Below, piece by piece: positions 45,374 to 52,823 of a stretch of 64,000 nucleotides of DNA. This DNA comes from Propionimicrobium sp. PCR01-08-3 (GTDB lineage: Bacteria > Actinomycetota > Actinomycetes > Propionibacteriales > Propionibacteriaceae). The notes below the pieces were generated by a model. It saw nothing but the letters and a program-made list of their open reading frames with translations, was not told where the DNA came from and did no database searches. The DNA is taken from NCBI RefSeq assembly GCF_030286045.1, contig NZ_CP127390.1, positions 1,054,001 through 1,118,000 on the forward strand, given 5' to 3'. The position numbers and the translations under genes were made by a program. The stretch's first letter is position 1; every line of letters starts with the position of its first letter.

Positions 45374-45694
45374 CTATGCGCGAGATGTGAGCACGAGTTT
45401 GCGGTTGCCGAAGGTGGCGGTGACTTCGACGGTGCCGCCGAGGGCTTCGACGTAGGCCTTCAGGGTGGCCAGGCCGGAGCAGTCGAGGTCGCCGGCCTCG
45501 ACCGCGGAGATGGTCGGTTGCGTGAGCGACATCCGGTCGGCGAGTTCCTTCTGGGTCACGCCCTGTTCCTCGCGAATCTCGCGGAGTCGGTAGGCGCGCT
45601 CCTCGGCCTCCATCCGGGCGACATGGTCGGCGACGACGGCATCGTCGACGGGGCGCTTGGCGCGTACGTCGTTCCAGGGAACGGTCTTGCTCAT
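45374..45694 (-). CDS. XRE-family antitoxin, apparently without toxin
   Basis: 106 residues from ATG 45694 with GAGGAGG upstream. The HTH is at about 38-70 (LREIREEQGVTQKELADRMSLTQPTISAVEAG) and the tail resembles HigA/RelB-type antitoxins (LKAYVEALGGTVEVTATFGNRKLVL). The upstream gene that should encode a toxin is reduced to a frame ending RFDDRFDEWLDSEED at 45698-45770, with no start, so the toxin looks lost or truncated. Confidence 0.8.
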   Translation of the reverse strand: MSKTVPWNDVRAKRPVDDAVVADHVARMEAEERAYRLREIREEQGVTQKELADRMSLTQPTISAVEAGDLDCSGLATLKAYVEALGGTVEVTATFGNRKLVLTSRA

Positions 45695-45894
45695 CTCAGT
45701 CCTCCTCGCTGTCGAGCCACTCGTCGAATCGGTCATCGAAGCGGAGACAGGAGGCGCTCTGAGGTCGTGGCAGTCATACCTCGACAATTGGGATGGAGAC
45801 ACGCGGCCACAATCCTCGGTGGCGCGCGTCCTCAATGCTCTGGCCACGCTCACCGCAAGAGGACGAGATGGGTGTTCCCATCGAGGTGAACGCG

Positions 45895-46590
45895 CTAACG
45901 ATTGAACACGGTGAGGATCACGCCGATCATCGTTGCGATAAGGGCGGCCGTTGCAACGCCGACCGTCCACCAGAAAGCCTTGCCCGCGCCATTGTTGCCC
46001 GACTCGATCCGCTGATCGACGCCTTCGATCTTGTCGTTGAGCAGCCGCAGGTTGGCGTCCATGGACTCCGGGACGGCTAGTGTCTTCTCGGCCCTCTCGT
46101 CCTCCATGTCGAGGCGAGCCGCACGAGCCTTCGCGGCCTCGCGCATCGACTCCTCGATCTGAGCGGTGTTCTCACGCATCGTCCGCATCATCTCGATCTG
46201 CGGGTTGGCCACCGGTCCCAGGTCCGCCGGGGCCATCGCTGCTGTGGGGAAGTCTATCTTGGGTACGAGCTGGTCGGAGACCCGGGACGTATCGGTGATC
46301 GCGCTGATCTGCTTGATCAGCGGCTCGTGAAACGTCGTCTGGGCGAGGATCGTTGAACGGAGCGATTCCATGGCGGGCCGCAGCTTCTCCGCCAGCTCCT
46401 TGTTCTGCTGGAGCGCCTCCTCGTGGTGAGGGTGCTCCTCGTCGTCGATCGCCGTCTGCAACTCCCTTAGGGTCGGCCTCCAGCTGATGTCGTCCTGGTC
46501 TTCGACATGCTCGACCGCGAACGCCGAGTCCTCCTCAGGAGCGACGTCTTCGTACTCATCATCTCGGCGGGGGTCGTCGTGATCGTTCAT
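45895..46590 (-). CDS. Coiled-coil protein with C-terminal membrane anchor
   Basis: 231 residues from ATG 46590 with AGGGGAC upstream. Acidic N-terminus (DDPRRDDEYEDVAPEEDS), a helical, coiled-coil centre (about 50-190), then one membrane segment at the very end (about 207-229, FWWTVGVATAALIATMIGVIL). This is a tail-anchored layout. It lies 58 bp after the HEPN-like gene in the same orientation, so the two are probably one operon. No family recognised. Confidence 0.65.
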   Translation of the reverse strand: MNDHDDPRRDDEYEDVAPEEDSAFAVEHVEDQDDISWRPTLRELQTAIDDEEHPHHEEALQQNKELAEKLRPAMESLRSTILAQTTFHEPLIKQISAITDTSRVSDQLVPKIDFPTAAMAPADLGPVANPQIEMMRTMRENTAQIEESMREAAKARAARLDMEDERAEKTLAVPESMDANLRLLNDKIEGVDQRIESGNNGAGKAFWWTVGVATAALIATMIGVILTVFNR

Positions 46591-46648
46591 GTGTTGTCCC
46601 CTTGTGGATCGGTCTCGGTGGCCTTGTGGACGTGGGGTTTGGGAACCC

Positions 46649-47455
46649 TCAGATATGCCTCGCGCCATCCAGTCGGCGGTGCACCATTGAGACGACGTTG
46701 ATGACCTCCAGTAGTTCGTCCTCGGTGATGGTCCGGTTGAGTCTTGGGTCGTGGGCCACCGGGTTCCTGAACATGCCGTTCAGTCCCTTCACGAGGTTCA
46801 CCAGTCCGGTCTGCTCATCGCGCTCCGTCTGGGTTGCCAGAGAGTTGATCGCCAGCAGCGGCGCGCCGCTCTGGCCGAGGGCGAGCGTAGCATCCACCAG
46901 ATTCGCTCCATCGCCGCGCAGCCCGGTCATCGACCGCAGGCGGTCAAAGATGCTCTTCGTGGCCTCCAGGCAGGCGTGGAAGTGGGCCTCCTTCAGGACC
47001 TCGACCGAGCAGTAGCGCAGGACCTCCTCATGGGCACGTCGACGGCGCAGCTCGTCCCGCACCGACGTCGCGATGCGGGTGGCTTCATCGAGCGTGGCCG
47101 CCCTCGGCCCTTTGGCCACTCTCCCTTCGCGGTTCACGTGTAGGCCGACGAACGCGAGTCGCTCGTTGAGCCGGTCCTGGCGAAGTGTGAACAGCTCGGG
47201 CCGGTCGCGGTACCGCACGGGCTCCATCGCGTGAACGATGAACGTGATGATGCGCTTGGGATCGCCCTTGTCCGTGTTGTGACGGGCGATGAACGCCTCA
47301 GCGAGCCGATCGCGCTTCGAGGCGTGTGGTAGCGGGTCATCCATACAGAGCGTTTGCAGCAGGACCCCGATCTCCTTGCCGGTGAGCCCATCGTCTGTGT
47401 CGGCTAGCACCGCCGCGATCGCCTCGTACGTGGCACGGCTCCAACTCGTCGTCAT
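46649..47455 (-). CDS. HEPN/TIGR02391-like protein, putative RNase effector
   Basis: 268 residues from ATG 47455, with GAAGGGGA upstream. The C-terminal half (about 145-260) is all-helical with VLKEAHFHACLEATKSIF and MFRNPVAHDPRL. The latter holds the HEPN RNase motif R-x4-H (Arg230, His235) with Asn after Arg. This matches the TIGR02391 group often seen in defence loci. The N-terminal half has a helical domain (DDGLTGKEIGVLL). Located between IS elements and AbiE. RNase activity is inference. Confidence 0.75.
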   Translation of the reverse strand: MTTSWSRATYEAIAAVLADTDDGLTGKEIGVLLQTLCMDDPLPHASKRDRLAEAFIARHNTDKGDPKRIITFIVHAMEPVRYRDRPELFTLRQDRLNERLAFVGLHVNREGRVAKGPRAATLDEATRIATSVRDELRRRRAHEEVLRYCSVEVLKEAHFHACLEATKSIFDRLRSMTGLRGDGANLVDATLALGQSGAPLLAINSLATQTERDEQTGLVNLVKGLNGMFRNPVAHDPRLNRTITEDELLEVINVVSMVHRRLDGARHI

Positions 47456-47696
47456 TGTGTGTTCCCCTTCTCGCATTCGTCCTCAGCCCCGAAGGTATCT
47501 GGGGTCACCGACAACTGCCGTGGGCTGGATAGCATGAACGAGAGCAGTCCAGGCCAGCACCCTGGCCTCCCGTGGCGGATGGGTACGTATGGCTCCTGTG
47601 GACGGCTACCTTGTGAGACCCCCTCGGCGCAACCGATGGGACTCCCGGCCTTCTTTGCAAGCGCGTGCCGCACCCGTCAGACAGGGCGAAATGCCT

Positions 47697-47730
47697 GGCA
47701 ATAGTATCATGCTTTCGTTATACTATTGCC
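47697..47730. promoter_or_regulatory. 11-bp inverted-repeat operator of the abiE operon
   Basis: GGCAATAGTAT (47697-47707) and ATACTATTGCC (47720-47730) are a perfect inverted repeat with a 12-bp spacer, ending on the base before the abiEi ATG. AbiEi proteins are known to repress their own operon by binding inverted repeats. Confidence 0.75.
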
Positions 47731-48297
47731 ATGGTGAGACTCTTGGCGCGCGATGAGCTGTGGGAGACCGCGTCCGCGCAGTACGGTTTCGTGACGGCTC
47801 AGCAAGCAGCCGAAGTGGGGGTCAGCAAGCAGGCTCTTCAGATGTTGGTGCATCGGGGCACGTTGGTGCGGGCTGCGCATGGGGTCTACCGCTTTCCGCA
47901 GTATCCGGTTGGTGAGTTTGATCAGTTCATGTTGGCGGTGCTCTGGACGCGGGTGCCCGAGGCCGTGTTGTCGCACGAGACGGCGCTCGACGCGTACGGC
48001 ATCAGCGACGTCAACCCGAACCGCATCCATGTCACTGTCGGCAAGGATCGCCGGTTCCGTCGGGAGAGTGGGGAGGACTACGTCGTCCACTATCAGGACC
48101 TCACTCCCCAGCAGGTCGGGTGGTGGCAGGAGATCCCGACGGTGACCCCGGTGACGGCGATTGAGCAGTGCCTCGTTTATGGGACGCCGACCTATCTGCT
48201 TCGGCAGGCGATCGAACGCGGGTATGCCCAGGGCTATCTAAAGACAGCTGAGCGCGATGCGTTGGCGGAAGCGCTGGAGGTGCGCTATGACCGATGA
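47731..48297 (+). CDS. abiEi: AbiEi antitoxin
   Basis: 188 residues from ATG 47731. N-terminal winged helix (about 1-55): ASAQYGFVTAQQAAEVGVSKQALQMLVHRGTLVRAAHGVYRF (in part VSKQALQMLVHRGTL). The following domain, with LSHETALDAYGISD and the RFRRESGEDYVVHY stretch, is typical of AbiEi. It blocks AbiEii and represses transcription. The toxin gene overlaps its 3' end by 11 bp. AbiE is a type IV toxin-antitoxin system that stops phage spread by abortive infection. Confidence 0.92.
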   Translation: MVRLLARDELWETASAQYGFVTAQQAAEVGVSKQALQMLVHRGTLVRAAHGVYRFPQYPVGEFDQFMLAVLWTRVPEAVLSHETALDAYGISDVNPNRIHVTVGKDRRFRRESGEDYVVHYQDLTPQQVGWWQEIPTVTPVTAIEQCLVYGTPTYLLRQAIERGYAQGYLKTAERDALAEALEVRYDR

Positions 48298-49240
48298 CTA
48301 TGTTGGCTCCAAGCTGGCCGCGTTGCTGAGGACGTTGAGGCCTAAGGCGAAGGAACCGGTCTCGGCCAAGGTTCTCAACACCTGGATCGCTCAAGCAGAG
48401 GGCCAACTTGGCGATGAGGCCAAGGGTGGGCGCCTTGGCTGGTTGATCGCTTCATCGGTTGCTGTCGGCGCGGTCCAGCGTGCGCTCGACGAGGATGGGC
48501 GCCAGCTGTTCCTGCTCAAAGGCGGCACTCTGCTTCAGCACCGGCTCAACGCGACCGCCCGCACTACCAAGGATGTCGATGGTCTGGTCCGCGGTGACAT
48601 GGATGCGTTCTTCGCGGTGCTCGAAGAGGTGCTTGATGAGCCGTGGGGGCCGCTGACGCTGCGCCGCGGTGAAGTCGAGGTGATCGATGTCCCGACGAAG
48701 CTCGTCAAGCCACGCAGGTTTGACATTATCCTCAATCTGCGAGGCGTGACGTGGCGGCGTATCCAGTTCGAGGTCTCGCCCGACGAGGCCGGTATTGGAC
48801 GGGAGCGAGAGCTTATCGAGCCGCCTCCGTTGGCAGGCTTCGGGTTGCCTGATCCTGACGCGCTGGTGGGGATCGCGATGCGGTTCCAGATCGCGCAGAA
48901 GCTCCACGCGGTCTCCGACCCGCACGAGCCACCGGGATCGATCAACGACCGTGCACGCGATGTCGTCGATCTGCTCCTGCTCCGCGACCTCGTCGCTACG
49001 ACCGGAGCGCCGACGCTGGCAGAGGTCCGAGAGGCGGCTGTCGCCGTCTTCGAGGCCAGGGCCGCCGAGGCCGCCAAGCTCGGGCGACCGACAAGGAACT
49101 GGCCGCCAACCCTTATCGCACACGCTCACTGGAAGGACGACTATATCCGAGCGGCCGCCTCCGGCGGCGTCGAGTTGTCCCTCGAGGACGCGGTTGGCGA
49201 AGCGAATGCCTGGATCAGGGTGCTCGACGGCGGCCAGTAG
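48287..49240 (+). CDS. abiEii: AbiEii nucleotidyltransferase toxin
   Basis: 317 residues from ATG 48287 with GGAGG upstream. The NTase core is seen in FLLKGGTLLQHRL (KGGT 78-81) and TTKDVDGLV (Asp96, Asp98); a C-terminal helical part has DRARDVVDLLLLRDL. AbiEii-type toxins transfer nucleotides (for related MenT toxins, to tRNA) and halt growth. Full length and no damage, so the module looks functional. Confidence 0.92.
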   Translation: MTDDYVGSKLAALLRTLRPKAKEPVSAKVLNTWIAQAEGQLGDEAKGGRLGWLIASSVAVGAVQRALDEDGRQLFLLKGGTLLQHRLNATARTTKDVDGLVRGDMDAFFAVLEEVLDEPWGPLTLRRGEVEVIDVPTKLVKPRRFDIILNLRGVTWRRIQFEVSPDEAGIGRERELIEPPPLAGFGLPDPDALVGIAMRFQIAQKLHAVSDPHEPPGSINDRARDVVDLLLLRDLVATTGAPTLAEVREAAVAVFEARAAEAAKLGRPTRNWPPTLIAHAHWKDDYIRAAASGGVELSLEDAVGEANAWIRVLDGGQ

Positions 49241-49255
49241 CGAGGTTGGTTCCTT

Positions 49256-49927
49256 CTACTCCGCTGCGGACGAGGGTCGCTTGCGCATGGTGACTCCGCC
49301 GCCGGAGGCGATCCTGGCGATCGTGGCTCGGTGGACTCCGAAGCGTTCCGCGATCTGCTTCACGGGCATCCCGGACGCGTAGGCGTCGAGGAGCTTCTGA
49401 CGTTGCGGGTAGCTCAAACGAGTTTGAGATTTGAGTGCTTGGGTTGCGACTGGGCCGCGCTGATCGCGTCGGGAAGGTCGTTCGGGGCGAGTGGTGGGGG
49501 AGTAGGTCTTGCGTTGACTACGGGTGATGAGTGCTCTGAGTGGGGCGGAGGGGTTTGAGAGGCTTCTACGGAGGACCACGAAGCTCGAGAGAAGAGAAAG
49601 CTTGCTTTCTCTTCCGAGGGCAAGGCAGAGGTTGAGCCGCGAAGCGGCGAATACCTCCACAACGACGAAGGCTGAGAGGAGAATGAACTTGTTCATTCTT
49701 CCGAGACCAAGGAAGTTGTTTTCCGCGCGAAGCGCGGAGACACCTGAGGGGGAAGTGTCGAACTCTATGTTCACCACTTCCCCCGTTTCGTTTGCCTCCG
49801 AGAGGTCGGCGAAGTCGATGTCAGGCCCGCCGTCGAAGAACCACGAGACGATCGTCCTGCTGGCCGGGCCGACAAAGATCTTTGATGAAGTAGTCGAAGA
49901 GCGGTCCCGCGTCGCGCGCGTATCCAT
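49256..49927 (-). CDS. Chimeric ORF: recombinase-like HTH with in-frame repeat elements
   Basis: 223 residues from ATG 49927. The last ~55 residues are a resolvase-type HTH (RLSYPQRQKLLDAYASGMPVKQIAERFGVHRATIARI; key part VKQIAERFGVHRATIARI). The first ~60 (IFVGPASRTIVSWFFDGGPDIDF) are unrecognised. The middle (about 60-118) is translated repeat copies 2 and 3, which stay open in this frame. The frame is also open upstream to about 50029 without a start. Probably a decayed or fused island gene; expression uncertain. Confidence 0.5.
   Translation of the reverse strand: MDTRATRDRSSTTSSKIFVGPASRTIVSWFFDGGPDIDFADLSEANETGEVVNIEFDTSPSGVSALRAENNFLGLGRMNKFILLSAFVVVEVFAASRLNLCLALGRESKLSLLSSFVVLRRSLSNPSAPLRALITRSQRKTYSPTTRPERPSRRDQRGPVATQALKSQTRLSYPQRQKLLDAYASGMPVKQIAERFGVHRATIARIASGGGVTMRKRPSSAAE
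49576..49659. repeat. Structured repeat element, copy 2
   Basis: About 90% identical to copy 1 at the tmRNA end, starting at the same CCACGAAG. Stem 1 GAAGAGAAAG (49591-49600), CTTG loop, then 49605-49614; the wobble of copy 1 is a full A-T pair here. CAAGG at 49621 is again 20 nt after the loop. Stem 2 GCCGC-GAA-GCGGC within GAGGT/ACCTC. Confidence 0.75.
49667..49750. repeat. Structured repeat element, diverged copy 3
   Basis: Stem 1 GGAGAATGAA (49678-49687), CTTG loop, pairing with 49692-49701; four of ten base pairs differ from copy 1 on both strands. CAAGG at 49708 is again 20 nt after the loop. Stem 2 is CCGCGC-GAA-GCGCGG (49723-49737). The outer GAGGT/ACCTC pairing is not kept. Confidence 0.7.
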
Positions 49928-50016
49928 CTTCGCTTCGGCAAACCTTTTGTAGAAGGTGCCGATCGACGCCTCGTATTCCCCCAGCTGGGCCTGTTTCCCT
50001 GTCGTAGACTGGTTGC

Positions 50017-50271
50017 ATGTCGATGACTATGGCTCAGGTTGAAGAGGCGTTTATGGCCTTGGATCGCCGCGAACAAGCGGCGATCCTTCAGCGCGGCATT
50101 CGCAACCTGGACGAACGCTCTGAAGACTTACCGCAGGCCGAGGTCGAGGCCGCATGGCGCGACGAGCTGAGCAGGCGCGTTGACGACATTGGAAGCGGTG
50201 CGGTCGAGCTTCTGGATTTCGATGAGTCCCACCGGCAGATTCGTGCGGAACTGATCGCACGCCGCAAGTGA
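50017..50271 (+). CDS. Addiction-module antitoxin, RelB/ParD-like
   Basis: 84 residues; ATG 50017, with in-frame ATGs at 50023 and 50029 as options. MAQVEEAFMALDRREQAAILQRGIRNLDE and the tail EAAWRDELSRRVDDIGSGAVELLDFDESHRQIRAEL (in part AWRDELSRRVDDIGSG) match the small 'addiction module component' (TIGR02574) group. Its stop overlaps the toxin GTG by 4 nt. It should neutralise the ParE-like product. Confidence 0.88.
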   Translation: MSMTMAQVEEAFMALDRREQAAILQRGIRNLDERSEDLPQAEVEAAWRDELSRRVDDIGSGAVELLDFDESHRQIRAELIARRK

Positions 50272-50579
50272 GACTCCGCAAACGTGAGCATCCCGAAGCT
50301 CACGAAGAACTCCTTGATGCCGCCAGCTGGTATGACGATGAACAGCTAGGACTTGGCGAGGACTTCCTTGATGCCATTGAGGACTCTGTTGCCCAACTTC
50401 TTGACTGGCCAAACATTGCTCGTGTCTACCCTGGATGGAATCGGGAACCGGTTGTTCATCAAAGAACGATGAAGACGTTTCCCTACCAGATCCTCTATTT
50501 TATCGAGGACTCATATCTGGTGGTTGTTGCCTACGCTCACAACCGCCGCAAGCCTGGTTACTGGAAAGACAGAATCTGA
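50268..50579 (+). CDS. ParE/RelE-like toxin
   Basis: 103 residues from GTG 50268. The fold pattern is clear: HPEAHEELLDAASWYDDEQLGLGEDFLDAIEDSV (in part AASWYDDEQLGLGEDFLDAI), then MKTFPYQILYFIEDSYLVVVAYAHNRRKPGYW. The last strand with AHNRRKPGYW is the classic ParE/RelE end. Such toxins act on gyrase (ParE) or ribosome-bound mRNA (RelE); the target cannot be told from sequence. Confidence 0.9.
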   Translation: MRLRKREHPEAHEELLDAASWYDDEQLGLGEDFLDAIEDSVAQLLDWPNIARVYPGWNREPVVHQRTMKTFPYQILYFIEDSYLVVVAYAHNRRKPGYWKDRI

Positions 50580-50855
50580 CCAAGGTCCTGGGCGGGTTTC
50601 CCACCGAGGCTTGTGCTGCCCAGTCCCCGAGTGCGCCTTGGAGTGCACCGAGGGCGGCCTCAATGAGGGGCCATCATGAGCAACAGGTCGTCCATCGCAC
50701 GGAGTTCGACTTTTCTTGTCTTGGCGCGGGTATGGTCTCGCGAGACTTTCCAGTTCTTCGCGTGGATCAGTGCTGCCGGGCGATTCTCTGACGTGGAAGA
50801 CTGCGATCGGACGATCTACATGTGCGTCCGTGCAGATGTTGAAGCGGAGGAATCA

Positions 50856-52271
50856 ATGAGCCAGCCACCCCAGGAAACTGGTGAATATCCGCAAGAATCG
50901 GCGGCTCATCACCCCGGCCCGGATTTCGAGGCTGCCAGATCTGGTTTGCAAGGGGACGAACACGAGCCGGCAGCTCCGGTGGCGGGAATCGCAAGGCGTG
51001 ATCAGCGACCAAGGTCAACCGCCTCCGTCGGACACCCATCAATTGGCGGCCGGGACCATGCAACGGGGGCAGCAAGGCGATTCTCCAAGCGCCTGCTTGT
51101 AGTAATCATCGCCGGGGTCCTTGTTCTGGCATTGGGCATCATCATGGTGCCAAGACTGATCGATCGTCTTGATACGAACAGATGGCATCCCACCGGGCCT
51201 GAGGTCGCCTGGCTCGATGAGGGCTATGCCGCTGGCTTCACACAGTTCGTCCTGCCCAACGGCGTGAAGGCGGTCGCCGCATCTGCGGACCACCGCATCG
51301 TTGTGGGCACGAAGCCGTTCGAGGATGGGGCCACCGGTTTCGATGTCGCGACCGGCGAACAGACCTGGCATCTGGATTACGTATCGTGTGAATCGATCCA
51401 TCCATCCAGGGAAGGTTTCATCTACTGCGTCGGATACACCGGGGGAGCCCGCGACGTCGATCTGTTGAAGATAGATATCTCGACCGGAGAACAAGAATCC
51501 CTCTTCTCAATCTCCGATGCTCCTTATGTCGGTGCGCTCACCTCACGCGGCGAATTTAAGGGCGCCGAGATCCTCACGTGGCAAGAGAGCAACAGCTTGG
51601 TCATTGCCGCGGTGGACGGCGGCAGTGCGACCTGGCAAATCTCGCTGACGACGTGGGAGGGCATTCCGGCGTGCTATTTGCTGGGCTCCCACATCGCCTG
51701 CGATTCGCGCGAGGCCTTCACTGTGCTGGACGCGTCGGACGGGCATGCCTCGGTCAACTCCACGCCGCTCGATGAATCGCAGCGAGTCGTCTGGGCGAGC
51801 GACGGATACGCCGTCGAGCCGTGGCCGCACAGCTACGGTGAATCCAACACGGCCACGCTCTATGACTTCGATGGCGCAGCGCTTGGGCAGTGGAACAATC
51901 TCAGAATCTCGTCTCCCAGTTGGTATGACGCGTTCTTCTACCCGTTGGACGAATTGCAACGCGATCAGATGCCCCTTCTGGTGGACGCCAAAGGCGACCC
52001 GGTGGTCACCGATGGATCCGAATACGGCAAGGTGAGTTTCTCCCAGTCCGGCGTTGAAGCGGAGGCCTACACCATTACCGCCGGTTCTGCCGGCGGTTCG
52101 GTCGTTCTGATAACAACCACGCCGACCACGCAGACTTTGTACTCGGGCAATGGAGACCAGCTGTGGCCCATCGACGGAAACCCGGCCTTCACCACCACCG
52201 TCGATGGGCTCATCGTCGTCGAGGGAGAGGATCTGGCCGCGCCTGACACAATCTTGGTGCCCGTGGGGTAA
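50856..52271 (+). CDS. Membrane-anchored extracellular propeller-like protein
   Basis: 471 residues from ATG 50856 with GGAGG at 50846-50850. A polar, Pro-rich cytoplasmic N-terminus (about 85 residues) precedes one membrane segment (LLVVIIAGVLVLALGIIMV). The outer part has several repeated blades with FDVATGEQTWHL and LYSGNGDQLWPIDG, resembling PQQ/WD-type propellers. Four Cys may form disulfides. Role unknown. It is followed by the ABC/ACP cassette but with a 135-bp gap holding a small hairpin. Confidence 0.72.
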   Translation: MSQPPQETGEYPQESAAHHPGPDFEAARSGLQGDEHEPAAPVAGIARRDQRPRSTASVGHPSIGGRDHATGAARRFSKRLLVVIIAGVLVLALGIIMVPRLIDRLDTNRWHPTGPEVAWLDEGYAAGFTQFVLPNGVKAVAASADHRIVVGTKPFEDGATGFDVATGEQTWHLDYVSCESIHPSREGFIYCVGYTGGARDVDLLKIDISTGEQESLFSISDAPYVGALTSRGEFKGAEILTWQESNSLVIAAVDGGSATWQISLTTWEGIPACYLLGSHIACDSREAFTVLDASDGHASVNSTPLDESQRVVWASDGYAVEPWPHSYGESNTATLYDFDGAALGQWNNLRISSPSWYDAFFYPLDELQRDQMPLLVDAKGDPVVTDGSEYGKVSFSQSGVEAEAYTITAGSAGGSVVLITTTPTTQTLYSGNGDQLWPIDGNPAFTTTVDGLIVVEGEDLAAPDTILVPVG

Positions 52272-52406
52272 CGGGTCTTGCCGCGTACCGCGTGAGGCTT
52301 TGCCTCAGACGCTCCGTGGCACGTGGAGCGGCCTGCAGGGAGCGGGAGAGGACACGCCCTGGAGGAAGCCTTCATCACACGGACCGAGGATGCGGGGGAA
52401 TAGCAG

Positions 52407-52823
52407 ATGTGGATCGTGGAATGGATGCGGATTCTGCTGCTGCACCAGTTCGCGGTCTCGCACGGCATCATCGCGGTCGCGGGCTTCATCATGAATGTGC
52501 TCTATCCCGAGCGCACCGCGGCGCCACTCGGCTGGCCGAGCGGGCCCTTCCAGGTGAAATACGGGTTCGCGCAACTCGGTCTCGGCGTGATGGGCGTCAT
52601 GTCGATCTGGTTCCACGGGAACTTCTGGGTGGGAACCCTCGTCACCCTCTACATCTACGGCATAAGCGGGCTGTGGACGCACACGCAAGAGATCGTTAGG
52701 AAGCGCAAGCAGACCGGCAAGACCGACGGGGTGGGACTGTTCAACATCATTCTCGATGTGATCTACCACCTCGTTCTGACCTGGATGTCACTTCAGATAC
52801 CCGGCGTCTGGTCGTTCGAATGA
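52407..52823 (+). CDS. Small membrane protein, DUF6790-like
   Basis: 138 residues from ATG 52407. Four membrane segments (about 8-30, 48-68, 70-92, 112-132) and conserved-looking HQFAVSHGIIAVAGFIMN and YPERTAAPLGWPSGPFQVKYGFAQLGLG (in part WPSGPFQVKYGFAQLG). It resembles the DUF6790 family (moderate certainty). Its stop overlaps the permease start (ATGATGG), so it belongs to the ABC/ACP/KS cassette, where it may be an exporter subunit or lipid-modifying factor. Confidence 0.7.
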   Translation: MWIVEWMRILLLHQFAVSHGIIAVAGFIMNVLYPERTAAPLGWPSGPFQVKYGFAQLGLGVMGVMSIWFHGNFWVGTLVTLYIYGISGLWTHTQEIVRKRKQTGKTDGVGLFNIILDVIYHLVLTWMSLQIPGVWSFE

